NCBI RefSeq assembly: GCF_000876205.1
Contig: NZ_AWTT01000008.1
Location: forward strand, 1-49,338
Source of the DNA: Paucilactobacillus wasatchensis
GTDB taxonomy: Bacteria > Bacillota > Bacilli > Lactobacillales > Lactobacillaceae
DNA: 49,338 bases
Direction: 5' to 3'
Below the pieces are notes generated by a model. That model worked only from the letters and a program-made list of their open reading frames with translations, made no database searches and was not told the origin of the DNA. Below are positions 33,613 through 41,061 of this stretch, one piece after another. Numbering within the stretch: the stretch's first letter is position 1; the number at the start of each line of letters is the position of its first letter. The translations under genes and the position numbers were made by a program.

Positions 33613-34976
33613 TTTGTTCCCACCATTCTTTGATAATTGACGTTATTTGCCACAGTTGCGATTTTGCCACAACTATTCTCAACTGAAAACTGGCTAACTG
33701 GTGACGTTAGCACCCACAGCACATTTGAAAAATGATAACTATTAATTTTAGTCTCACCCCAACCATCCGTCAAAATGATTGCTAAAGTATCATTATTAGT
33801 TGCGTGCTGTGCTTGCAAATATGCAAAAATACTTTGAAAACTCGTTCCGCCCCCACCGATTCGCTTGAACTGAATCTGACTTTGATTGCGCAATTCGTAC
33901 GCGTCAGCCGCATGAACTACGGCATCAAAGCTATAAACGGTTGTCAGTGTCTCCGTCGTCATCACAATTTCTTTAATCTGCGTCAGTAAATAAGCAATTT
34001 CGTTATCACCCATCGAACCAGAATTATCGACAAAAATATCGATTTTAGTTACCAAATTTGTCACCTGACCAGGCAAATCCATTCGGAGTGGTTGACGGCG
34101 ATTAAAACGACTATAAGAAGACTTTTTGCCCTGTGGTAAACTGCCGACCGCTTGTTTAATTAACTGTTTCCAATTAAACGATGCCGGTTGATCAATATGT
34201 TCCAGCTGTTGTTTTAATTTCCCGGGTAATAATCCACGATCCCTGGTCGGTGTTTGTGACCAAGCCTGAGCTAAAATTTGTTTCAGTTCAGCCGTTTGCT
34301 GAGATAATGATTCTACCTTAGTCTCACTATCCCAGCCAGCATGAGTATCTAGCTTGCCGGCTTTTTGCTCACCGTTTGATCGTTTTTCGCTATTAAATTG
34401 TTGCCTTGTATCAATCTGATTGCTTTGAGCTTGTTGTCCTGTTTGACCCTTAATTTTATTTTTTTGAATTATTTGTAAGTATGAACTTGAATCGGCCAGT
34501 GCTGGCAATCGTTGATCCAACAATTTAGCTAAATCGGCTAGTGTAACAGTACCACGTGGCACCTCTTCCAAATATTGATTGACTGCCACGTCAGTTGCTA
34601 AGGTAATATTTGTCTGATGTTTACTAGTTTGATAACGCAGCGGATGCTGCCACACGACGTGCAACACTTCATGTTGTAGCAATGCTAACAGCTCATGCCA
34701 GTATGTGACGACCTCCACCAGCTTGAGTGGATTAATCACTAAATTCAATTTGGTTAGTTGCCATTTAAACCCCATGGCACCATCCAGACGATTATCATAC
34801 TGCCGTGCAATTTGAATCAGTACCTCGCCAAATAATCGTTTAGTTTGCAGCAGTTCAATCACTGCACCACTTAAAATTTGATCAACTTGGTTCTGAACGT
34901 CTATTAGTGACATTTTATTTTGCGCTACATCAGTTAAAATTTGTTCGCGTGTTGTCTGAAATTTAGCTTCGTTCAT
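33609..34976 (-). CDS. VWA-like domain protein with N-terminal metallopeptidase-like domain (DUF2201-type)
   Basis: A 455-residue protein in two parts. The N-terminal part has a zinc-metallopeptidase-like helix LLQHEVLHVVWQHPLRY (HExxH at 102-106). A glutamine- and lysine-rich linker (about 165-240) follows. The C-terminal part is a VWA-like domain with the MIDAS start DIFVDNSGSMGDNE near 315-328 and later GGGTSFQSIF and ILTDGWGE. This layout is the partner of MoxR-type ATPases. The client and process are unknown. It lies 11 bases after the ATPase gene. Confidence 0.85.
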   Translation of the reverse strand: MNEAKFQTTREQILTDVAQNKMSLIDVQNQVDQILSGAVIELLQTKRLFGEVLIQIARQYDNRLDGAMGFKWQLTKLNLVINPLKLVEVVTYWHELLALLQHEVLHVVWQHPLRYQTSKHQTNITLATDVAVNQYLEEVPRGTVTLADLAKLLDQRLPALADSSSYLQIIQKNKIKGQTGQQAQSNQIDTRQQFNSEKRSNGEQKAGKLDTHAGWDSETKVESLSQQTAELKQILAQAWSQTPTRDRGLLPGKLKQQLEHIDQPASFNWKQLIKQAVGSLPQGKKSSYSRFNRRQPLRMDLPGQVTNLVTKIDIFVDNSGSMGDNEIAYLLTQIKEIVMTTETLTTVYSFDAVVHAADAYELRNQSQIQFKRIGGGGTSFQSIFAYLQAQHATNNDTLAIILTDGWGETKINSYHFSNVLWVLTSPVSQFSVENSCGKIATVANNVNYQRMVGTK

Positions 34977-34987
34977 TTGCTTTTACC

Positions 34988-36181
34988 TCAATCAACGTTT
35001 GTGGTTGCCACTTTGCCTAAATATCGGTATAAAGCCAACACAGAGCCACCATCAGAACCGCTCTGAATCGCTGCATACATAGGTTCTAGGATTTTAGCCT
35101 GATTTTCAATGCCACCAATTGATTGAACAATTGCATATTGCCCATCTAAACTAGTCAGCTGCAACAGCTGCAAAAATCTGGTTGCAATCGCCGCATCGGC
35201 AAATGAATACTCCTCGGCCTGTTCAACACAATTACGCAATAACTGCATTTTAGCAACTTCATTCAATTGGCTGAATTCATTGCTAATTTTTTGATCATCG
35301 TTATTTGTTTCAATATCAAAAACAGTCTTAACTGTCAAAACGTCTTGTTTCTCTTTGATAAACTGATCAAACGCAGTGCCAACATTTTCACCTAAATCTC
35401 CCTGAAGCAAATTCAGTTGTACTTCTCGACTGGTTTCAGTCGGCAATTTGGCCAATTCAAATAGGTTAGCAGATACTCGTTGCCAGGCCCGTGGCGTTGG
35501 ATATAAATCATTTTCTCGTTCCTGTGGATGCAGCATTTCTGGTTCGCTCGCAATGTATTGTGTCACTAGTGGGTGGATCTGGACTTGCCCATTAATTTTT
35601 TGTTGCGCCCAGTTCAGCCAATCAGCAACGTTCACACGCATTACTAACCGAACAGTCCGATCTTTAATTGCATCATCACCAGCGGTAACCCCATAACTAG
35701 TATCCTCAAACCCTGCCATTGTGCTATCTGGATTTTCCGCAATCACGATATGCACCTGCTTTGGTAATACCAATGAATTAATCTCTCGTTGCAACACCAG
35801 ATTCATTAATTCACTTTGAACGGCTTGCGTACCACGATTAAATTCGTCCAAAAACCAGATAATGGGCTGGTGCTCGTGTTGTTCTGCATACTCAATAATA
35901 TTGACCAGCGTATGAGAATAACCAAACTGAACATCTGCCAATGAACCATAATTTTTGGTTTGAACAAATGATTCCTTTGTCAATGGCGGCACGGGAATGG
36001 CTAGGTCACCCTTCTCTGATAAGCTGACAACCGTAGTAAACAGTTTAGCACCCATATTAGCAGCAACTTGGCCAACCAAAGCTGATTTGCCAATTCCTGC
36101 TTCGCCAACAATATTGGGCACATTGCCGGCCCGAATAACAATCGGAACTGCAGTTAATAATGATTGATATGTAAGTGCCAT
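34988..36181 (-). CDS. MoxR-type AAA+ ATPase
   Basis: A 397-residue AAA+ protein. Walker A GEAGIGKS is at 26-33, Walker B IIWFLDEFNR at 107-116, and sensor-1 region VHIVIAENPDS with nearby arginines (DRTVRLVMRV). MoxR ATPases act as chaperone-like machines that remodel partner proteins, usually with a VWA protein; here the partner is encoded directly downstream. ATG at 36181 has GGAGG. A parS-like site lies 18 bases upstream of the start. Confidence 0.88.
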   Translation of the reverse strand: MALTYQSLLTAVPIVIRAGNVPNIVGEAGIGKSALVGQVAANMGAKLFTTVVSLSEKGDLAIPVPPLTKESFVQTKNYGSLADVQFGYSHTLVNIIEYAEQHEHQPIIWFLDEFNRGTQAVQSELMNLVLQREINSLVLPKQVHIVIAENPDSTMAGFEDTSYGVTAGDDAIKDRTVRLVMRVNVADWLNWAQQKINGQVQIHPLVTQYIASEPEMLHPQERENDLYPTPRAWQRVSANLFELAKLPTETSREVQLNLLQGDLGENVGTAFDQFIKEKQDVLTVKTVFDIETNNDDQKISNEFSQLNEVAKMQLLRNCVEQAEEYSFADAAIATRFLQLLQLTSLDGQYAIVQSIGGIENQAKILEPMYAAIQSGSDGGSVLALYRYLGKVATTNVD

Positions 36182-36198
36182 CCAACTACCTCCTCATC

Positions 36199-36214
36199 TG
36201 TTTCACGTGAAACC
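36199..36214. promoter_or_regulatory. parS centromere-like site 1
   Basis: TGTTTCACGTGAAACC matches 15 of 16 bases of the bacterial parS consensus TGTTTCACGTGAAACA, including the whole GTTTCACGTGAAAC palindrome. It is in the gap between two genes of the minus-strand operon. ParB/Spo0J binding is expected. Confidence 0.85.
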
Positions 36215-36220
36215 AAAATA

Positions 36221-36466
36221 CTACTTAATCATCTCTGTTTTAAAATCGCCACCGTCCATTAAATCATTAATAATAAGGTCAATTTCTTCCATTGGTGCGT
36301 AAATGCTAAAGACTGCTTCAATATTTGTGCCATTTTCACGCAGTGATTCAGTTACAACCTGTTGCCCTGCTGGCAAATATTTTTTTAAATATTCTGCTAC
36401 ATATTTTGTAACCGAGGCTACTGTATTAGGACTGGGATAAAAAATTTTGATCGTTTCCGTTATCAT
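36221..36466 (-). CDS. Uncharacterised 81-residue protein, upstream of the MoxR gene
   Basis: Not recognised. The start at 36466 follows GCGGAGG; the frame is open to 36508 without a Shine-Dalgarno. The sequence looks like a compact alpha/beta fold (IKIFYPSPNTVASVTKYVAEYL, VEAVFSIYAPMEEIDLIINDLM-like pattern) and is soluble and acidic at the end. It is 39 bases upstream of the MoxR ATPase gene and likely the first gene of that operon; a role in the same process is inference. Confidence 0.75.
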   Translation of the reverse strand: MITETIKIFYPSPNTVASVTKYVAEYLKKYLPAGQQVVTESLRENGTNIEAVFSIYAPMEEIDLIINDLMDGGDFKTEMIK

Positions 36467-36554
36467 TATTAAACCTCCGCTGATGGTAATTGGTGTCTCA
36501 AAAAACAACTAGTTCGCGCTAAAATGCGGTATTATGTATTTGAGGTGATTCTTG

Positions 36555-36914
36555 ATGCAGATTAAAATTGAACGAATTTATACTAAGCCTATCGACACAG
36601 ACGGTTACCGTATCTTAGTGGACCGCTTGTGGCCGCGCGGAATTTCCAAAATCAACGCACAATTAGACCAATGGTGTAAAGAGATTGGCCCGTCAACTGA
36701 ATTACGAAAGTGGTTCAACCACGAAGTCCCTAAATATCCTGAATTCAAACAGCGCTATCTTACCGAATTAAATCAGAACGTAACCTTGCCTTCTTTTTTG
36801 CAATTAGTTCAAGAACACTTAAAAACTGAAAATGTGATCTTATTATTTGGTGCTAAAGACGAAAAACATAATCAGGCAGTTGTACTGCAAGAATACATAC
36901 AATCACAATCATAG
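36555..36914 (+). CDS. DUF488 family protein (YeaO-like)
   Basis: A 119-residue protein of the DUF488 family, recognised by RIYTKPIDTDGYRILVDRLWPRGISK at the N-terminus, LRKWFNHEVPKYPEFKQRY in the middle and ILLFGAKDEKHNQAVVLQEYI at the end. Function unknown. ATG at 36555 is preferred over the preceding TTG because of the GAGGTGA site. It is divergent from the 81-residue gene and its stop is 2 bases before a parS-like site. Confidence 0.88.
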   Translation: MQIKIERIYTKPIDTDGYRILVDRLWPRGISKINAQLDQWCKEIGPSTELRKWFNHEVPKYPEFKQRYLTELNQNVTLPSFLQLVQEHLKTENVILLFGAKDEKHNQAVVLQEYIQSQS

Positions 36915-36916
36915 AT

Positions 36917-36932
36917 TGTTTCACGTGAAACT
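36917..36932. promoter_or_regulatory. parS centromere-like site 2
   Basis: TGTTTCACGTGAAACT matches 15 of 16 parS bases, with the full GTTTCACGTGAAAC palindrome. It lies between the convergent DUF488 gene and the 58-residue gene, 718 bp from site 1. Confidence 0.85.
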
Positions 36933-36947
36933 AAAGCTTACTATTCT

Positions 36948-37124
36948 CTACCAGTTGGCCGTGTTCCAGCTGCGGCCATCGATCTCACCTTGTAGTTGGT
37001 CGATTCGTTTGAATTGTTCAGTTAAAGTATCTTGCAGTGCTTGATAAAACGCCTGTTCCTTAAAATCTAAGCTATTTTCAATCAGTGTCATCACTTGTTG
37101 TTGCACCCATTTTTGTGTGTCCAT
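36948..37124 (-). CDS. Uncharacterised 58-residue protein
   Basis: Not recognised. It starts with ATG at 37124 directly after the TAA stop of the oxidoreductase gene (TAAATG), so it is almost certainly translationally coupled. The product (MDTQKWVQQQVMTLIENS… QFKRIDQLQGEIDGRSWNTANW) is a helical, glutamine-rich soluble peptide. A small accessory subunit of the upstream proteins is possible. It ends 15 bases before parS site 2. Confidence 0.7.
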   Translation of the reverse strand: MDTQKWVQQQVMTLIENSLDFKEQAFYQALQDTLTEQFKRIDQLQGEIDGRSWNTANW

Positions 37125-37814
37125 TTAGTCATCCTCATCTTGTTTCATCATTTCAACTGTCATCGCTAAGTCTGCCAGTGTATCTTCATTCGACTGTAAT
37201 ACAGCCTGGATTTGCTGTAACGATTGTTGAGTGGCAGCTTTTTTTGTGGTATTAATTTTTCGCTTAAGTTGACTGTTGATCCATTCCTCCTGCCCAGCAA
37301 AATGGTCAAATTTACTATTAGCAGCGTACTGCTGGTAAGTCGCGTAGAGCCTCTGTTGTTCGATTTTGGTTAGATATGGAAACTGGTAAATTACGAGTGG
37401 CGAGAGGTATTTCATGTGTGTCTTATTAGCCAGGGCCTCGTATGGTCGTAAAATCTCAGCCATTGTGAACTGTTCAGCTGCGCCCGGTTGAAATGTTTTG
37501 CTCGCCGAACCAGTCGATACCACTAAACCCAATTCCTTGTGTGCCAACGAAAAGGATGAGCCTGTCGCAAATTTTGTTGTCAGCACTTTATCTTGCCACT
37601 GTTTCAGTAATGCCGGTGCGCTATACCAGTATAGTGGAAACTGAAAAATAATTCGATCCGCCTGACGCAACAACTGACGTTCCTGTACCACATCAATCAA
37701 TTCAGTTAATGGATGCCAAGTAACATTTTCATATGTAGCAATACTTTGCTTTAACAATTGTTGAGTTGTTGACTCCGCCAACTTGGGATGGGCAACAATA
37801 ACCAATGTCTTCAT
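37125..37814 (-). CDS. Flavodoxin-fold NAD(P)H oxidoreductase (NQO/KefF-like)
   Basis: A 229-residue protein of the NAD(P)H:quinone-oxidoreductase flavodoxin-like family. Features: KTLVIVAHPKLAESTTQQ at the N-terminus (FMN phosphate loop region), RIIFQFPLYWYSAPALLKQWQDKVL near residue 80, and LGLVVSTGSAS near 118. A roughly 50-residue charged, glutamine-rich C-terminal tail extends beyond the usual family length. The start at 37814 follows GGAGGGA. It is one base after the previous stop and directly before the 58-residue gene. Likely reduces quinones or electrophiles. Confidence 0.85.
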   Translation of the reverse strand: MKTLVIVAHPKLAESTTQQLLKQSIATYENVTWHPLTELIDVVQERQLLRQADRIIFQFPLYWYSAPALLKQWQDKVLTTKFATGSSFSLAHKELGLVVSTGSASKTFQPGAAEQFTMAEILRPYEALANKTHMKYLSPLVIYQFPYLTKIEQQRLYATYQQYAANSKFDHFAGQEEWINSQLKRKINTTKKAATQQSLQQIQAVLQSNEDTLADLAMTVEMMKQDEDD

Positions 37815-37815
37815 C

Positions 37816-38142
37816 TTAATTTGTCCCTCCAAAAATCAATTCAATCTGATTTTTTCTAGTGGCGAAGTTAAGCCCTAGAATGGTTTGCTTGAGGATCTTG
37901 CTATATTCATCCAGTACATCGTCGGGCAATGGTGTGTGCGCCGAAAATGCGTCAATGAGGTCATCAACTGAATAGACATCGCGAATATCAATAAAAATAT
38001 TGATACTGCTGACAACATCACGCAACAAATCAGTTAACAATGCATCCGGCTTACCTTCCTCATCCGTGATCACAATTTGAGAATTGGCCACGTGGCGATG
38101 ATCCACATTCATCATTTTAAGCATGGTAAACACATCAATCAT
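37816..38142 (-). CDS. Uncharacterised 108-residue protein
   Basis: Not recognised. A soluble acidic protein with an alternation of strands and helices (VANSQIVITDEEGKPDALLTDLL, INIFIDIRDVYSVDDLIDAF) and a TRKNQIELIFGGTN end. Start ATG at 38142 follows AGGGGTGAG. Its stop is one base before the oxidoreductase start, so the two are in one operon. Confidence 0.72.
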   Translation of the reverse strand: MIDVFTMLKMMNVDHRHVANSQIVITDEEGKPDALLTDLLRDVVSSINIFIDIRDVYSVDDLIDAFSAHTPLPDDVLDEYSKILKQTILGLNFATRKNQIELIFGGTN

Positions 38143-38208
38143 TTGCTCACCCCTTTTTTCTTGATATTGCTAGTAATATACCACTGATCAGCCGATTTGC
38201 CGAATTCA

Positions 38209-38523
38209 TTACTCACTAATAATCACCTGTCCCTGCCGCAATAGTTCGTCGGTGATATATTCGCTGGTGAATCGTTGGAGTGGCACCTCCAAATGACGGT
38301 CTTTAAACGCCAATGGTTCGACTTTAATGATGGCCACTAGCAGATTATTTTCGCTCAAAAATAATTGACCAACGTGGGTAAATTTACCCTTGGTATGTTT
38401 ACCTGGGCGCCACGAATGTGGTTTAGCATTTCCCTGGTCATCTAGTTTAAACAGATAATTGCCAGAATTATCAGCTACAAACGGTAGACCGACAAAACGA
38501 TGCACTTCATATTTGTTTTTCAT
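38209..38523 (-). CDS. Uncharacterised 104-residue protein
   Basis: Not recognised. The soluble, basic, mostly beta-looking sequence (YEVHRFVGLPFVADNSGNYLF, GQLFLSENNLLVAIIKVEPL) suggests a small beta-barrel or nucleic-acid-binding fold, but this is only an impression. It starts 19 bases after the reductase terminator, so its promoter is unclear and readthrough is possible. The next gene begins 66 bases later on the same strand. Confidence 0.7.
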   Translation of the reverse strand: MKNKYEVHRFVGLPFVADNSGNYLFKLDDQGNAKPHSWRPGKHTKGKFTHVGQLFLSENNLLVAIIKVEPLAFKDRHLEVPLQRFTSEYITDELLRQGQVIISE

Positions 38524-38535
38524 TATTTAATCCCT

Positions 38536-38573
38536 AAAAAAATAGATTTGAATCCGAATCGATTCAAATCTAT
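38536..38573 (-). terminator. Terminator downstream of the RclA-like gene
   Basis: ATAGATTTGAATC / GATTCAAATCTAT, a 13-bp perfect stem with a 6-base loop, then TTTTTTT on the minus strand. Confidence 0.88.
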
Positions 38574-38582
38574 TATATCGTT

Positions 38583-39917
38583 TTAAAGGCTCGCAAACAC
38601 GTCATTTAGTGCTTCCGTCATTGTTGGATGAGAATAAATCTGGTCTCGTAAGACGGTTGCCGGTACATGTTGTTGCATCGCTAATGCAATTAAGTTGATG
38701 GTTTCATACGCCTCTTCAGCATAAATTGTCATCCCCAAAATCTCCTTGGTGTCGTGGTCAATCACAGCCTTGTACATTCCACGTGGATTACCAATCACGT
38801 TGGCCTTAGGCACTCCAGCTGTCGCCATGGTCACAACTTGATAATTCAATCCCTGTGTTTGGGCTTGTTTTTCAGTTAATCCGATTGACGACAAGGCTGG
38901 ATGCAAAAACGTCGTGCGCGGATAAATCGGCCGGTTAGCTAAAGTGCGCGTTTGGTCACCCAACAATTGGTTGTTCACAATTCGGAAATCATCGAGGGAA
39001 ACATAGGTGAATTGCGGACCACCATTAACATCCCCCAGCGCCCAAATATTGGCCACGTTCGTTTTCAATTGATCATCGACTAAAATTTCACCGCGATCGC
39101 CAAGTTGAATTGTGGTCCTATCCAAATGCAAATCGTCAATATTAGCGCGACGACCAGTGGCAACCAATAAAGCATCAGCTATAATTGTTTGTTTGGTGCC
39201 GTCTTTTAAGTATGTCAGTGCCACTCCTTGATCCACATCTGCGACCTTAACTAGTTTTGCCCCAAACGTAAAATCAATTCCATCCGCCTGCATATCTGCT
39301 AATGCCATCTGTGCCACCTCGGGTTCATTTTGTGGCAGGATCCCGGCACCACTGCTTAAAACGTGTACTTGGCTACCAAATTGGGCATACATTGAAGCAA
39401 ATTCCAGCCCAATTGGACCACTACCTAAAATAACCAACTTTTGATTTAACTGATGCTGGTCTAACATTTCACGTGAAGCAAAAACATGTTTACTAGCATG
39501 AATGCCTTCAATGGCTGGAATAATGGGTGTCGCACCTGTGTTAATAAAAATTCGATCTGCGGTTAATTGTTCTTTCCCTGAATCATCTGTCACTTGAATA
39601 GTTTGATCATCCAAAAATTCAGCATCAGCATTCAACACTGTGGCAGCGTCCAAATCAGCAACTTTATGATAATTTTTATTTCGTAATTTAGTCGTCAATT
39701 GATTTTTGATCCCAATTGCCTGGTCATATTTTACGCCTCGCTGCGCATTAATAATCATATTCTTAGTTGGCAGGCAGGCCACATTAATACACGTACCACC
39801 ATACATTTGCTCGTCTTTTTCAATTAATAGCACTTCGTGACCATGTTGTGCCAGGCTACCAGCCAGTGTTTTACCGGCTTTACCGAAACCAATGATAATA
39901 TTTTCAAAATGTTTCAT
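38583..39917 (-). CDS. FAD-dependent pyridine nucleotide-disulfide oxidoreductase (RclA/MerA-like)
   Basis: A 444-residue flavoprotein with FAD fold IIIGFGKAGKTLAGSLAQ at the N-terminus, the redox-active disulfide GGTCINVACLPTK (C43, C48), the NAD(P) fold LVILGSGPIGLEFASMYAQFG near 167 and ALGDVNGGPQFTYVS near 295, and a C-terminal dimerisation domain ending in IYSHPTMTEALNDVF. Closest in layout to RclA, a reductase protecting against reactive chlorine and copper; a general thiol or metal reductase is the alternative. It is divergent from an HxlR regulator. Confidence 0.88.
   Translation of the reverse strand: MKHFENIIIGFGKAGKTLAGSLAQHGHEVLLIEKDEQMYGGTCINVACLPTKNMIINAQRGVKYDQAIGIKNQLTTKLRNKNYHKVADLDAATVLNADAEFLDDQTIQVTDDSGKEQLTADRIFINTGATPIIPAIEGIHASKHVFASREMLDQHQLNQKLVILGSGPIGLEFASMYAQFGSQVHVLSSGAGILPQNEPEVAQMALADMQADGIDFTFGAKLVKVADVDQGVALTYLKDGTKQTIIADALLVATGRRANIDDLHLDRTTIQLGDRGEILVDDQLKTNVANIWALGDVNGGPQFTYVSLDDFRIVNNQLLGDQTRTLANRPIYPRTTFLHPALSSIGLTEKQAQTQGLNYQVVTMATAGVPKANVIGNPRGMYKAVIDHDTKEILGMTIYAEEAYETINLIALAMQQHVPATVLRDQIYSHPTMTEALNDVFASL
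39465..39480. promoter_or_regulatory. Weak parS-like sequence inside the RclA-like gene
   Basis: CATTTCACGTGAAGCA matches 13 of 16 parS bases. It is in coding sequence (FASREML) and could be chance, but it lies 2.5 kb from two near-perfect sites. Confidence 0.3.
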
Positions 39918-40025
39918 TTTATAATTTGCTCCTTCTTGCCTATAATTGACTATGTCAGCTTCATTGTAATTGGATTAAGCTTAAAAATAAATTAGGTACT
40001 TTTTAGTTACCACCTGGAGGTTAAC

Positions 40026-40376
40026 ATGAAAGAAATTTATCTCGCAAATGATACGTCCTTTGGCTGTCCGGTCGAGGCCACCACCAGTTTGATCGGAAAA
40101 AAATGGGTGCCTTCCATTTTGATGATACTTAACCAAAAACCGCACCGCTTCGGTGAATTACAAACAGCACTAAGCGGATGCAGCAAAAAAGTGCTAAAAC
40201 AACAATTGAATCTGCTAATCACCAACGGCCTCATCAGTAATTCAAAAGTTACAATTGCTAATATGGTTGAATCAACCTATCAATTAACTACTACCGGTGA
40301 ATCATTAATGCCAATTGTTCTGGCGATGAAAACCTGGGGCAAGCAGCACTTAATTTGTCAGCGAAAATTGGCCTAA
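40026..40376 (+). CDS. HxlR-family (DUF24) redox-type regulator
   Basis: A 116-residue winged-helix regulator of the HxlR/MarR-like DUF24 family. Motifs: CPVEATTSLIGKKWVPSILMIL, RFGELQTALSGCSKKVLKQQLNLL (recognition helix) and YQLTTTGESLMPIVLAM. The conserved N-terminal cysteine is C14, and a second cysteine is at C52; in B. subtilis HypR, Cys14 and Cys49' form the activating disulfide under hypochlorite stress. Divergent from the RclA-like reductase gene, which it probably controls. ATG at 40026 behind GGAGG. Confidence 0.9.
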   Translation: MKEIYLANDTSFGCPVEATTSLIGKKWVPSILMILNQKPHRFGELQTALSGCSKKVLKQQLNLLITNGLISNSKVTIANMVESTYQLTTTGESLMPIVLAMKTWGKQHLICQRKLA

Positions 40377-40387
40377 AATGGCAAAAT

Positions 40388-40432
40388 AAAACCACTACTA
40401 AGAATAACCAGTAGGGCCTTTTGCGGTTTTTA
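40388..40432 (+). terminator. Probable terminator after the hxlR-type gene
   Basis: AAAACC / GGTTTT outer stem enclosing CTACT / AGTAG, followed by TATAA. Bulged, so moderate confidence. Confidence 0.45.
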
Positions 40433-40467
40433 TAATTAATAGCTAAACAAAATAATGGCAACCTAAC

Positions 40468-40860
40468 TTAAACGGTGGTCCCTTCTAAACTAATCAAAGC
40501 ATTCGTCAAGCGGTAAAAATACCCCTCTTGCAGCGCCTTAGCCCAGCTTCCCTCATCAAATGGCTCTGAGCGAATAATCTGTGTTAGCATCGCTTCGATC
40601 AACTTGACATCCTGGGTCAACATTACCTGTCCCACCGTCATATGATTGGTTTTCAACTTAATATGTGCTTGTTTGAGTGTCTTTCGATAGCGAGGATCAC
40701 AATATGAACTGTCCAAGAACTCCTGACTAAACTTCAACATCAGGGGATCATACTTTGGGTACCCCATTTGCAAGATCCCATCCTCGCGATCAGTTGCTGT
40801 CCAGGCAATTTCTTGGTTCCGCATATCTTTAAAATATTGTACGTAATCCTGTAAGTTCAT
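40468..40860 (-). CDS. Uncharacterised 130-residue protein (possibly DUF6508-like)
   Basis: A soluble helical protein (LQDYVQYFKDMRNQEIAW, MGYPKYDPLMLKFSQEFLDSSYCD, DEGSWAKALQEGYFYRLTNAL). The YPKYDP segment followed by a helix reminds me of DUF6508 proteins, but I cannot confirm this. The ATG is at 40860 with a GGGGGTGATC-like upstream sequence. It is a single gene between the hxlR-type gene and the choloylglycine-hydrolase-type gene; function unknown. Confidence 0.7.
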   Translation of the reverse strand: MNLQDYVQYFKDMRNQEIAWTATDREDGILQMGYPKYDPLMLKFSQEFLDSSYCDPRYRKTLKQAHIKLKTNHMTVGQVMLTQDVKLIEAMLTQIIRSEPFDEGSWAKALQEGYFYRLTNALISLEGTTV

Positions 40861-41061
40861 TTGATCACCCCCATTTACCTACTATCATAAGTTATTTTCA
40901 GTCAAAAGTCATTCAAAGTCGTCCAAAAAATTGGTTTAATTTAGTAGAAAAAAATTAAGCAACACTAATTTACACGTTATTGTTACCACAAACGATTTTT
41001 GTCCCTGAATTCGTGCTATTATGATCGCATAAGAACCAATTACTAGAAACGAGGTGCTTGC

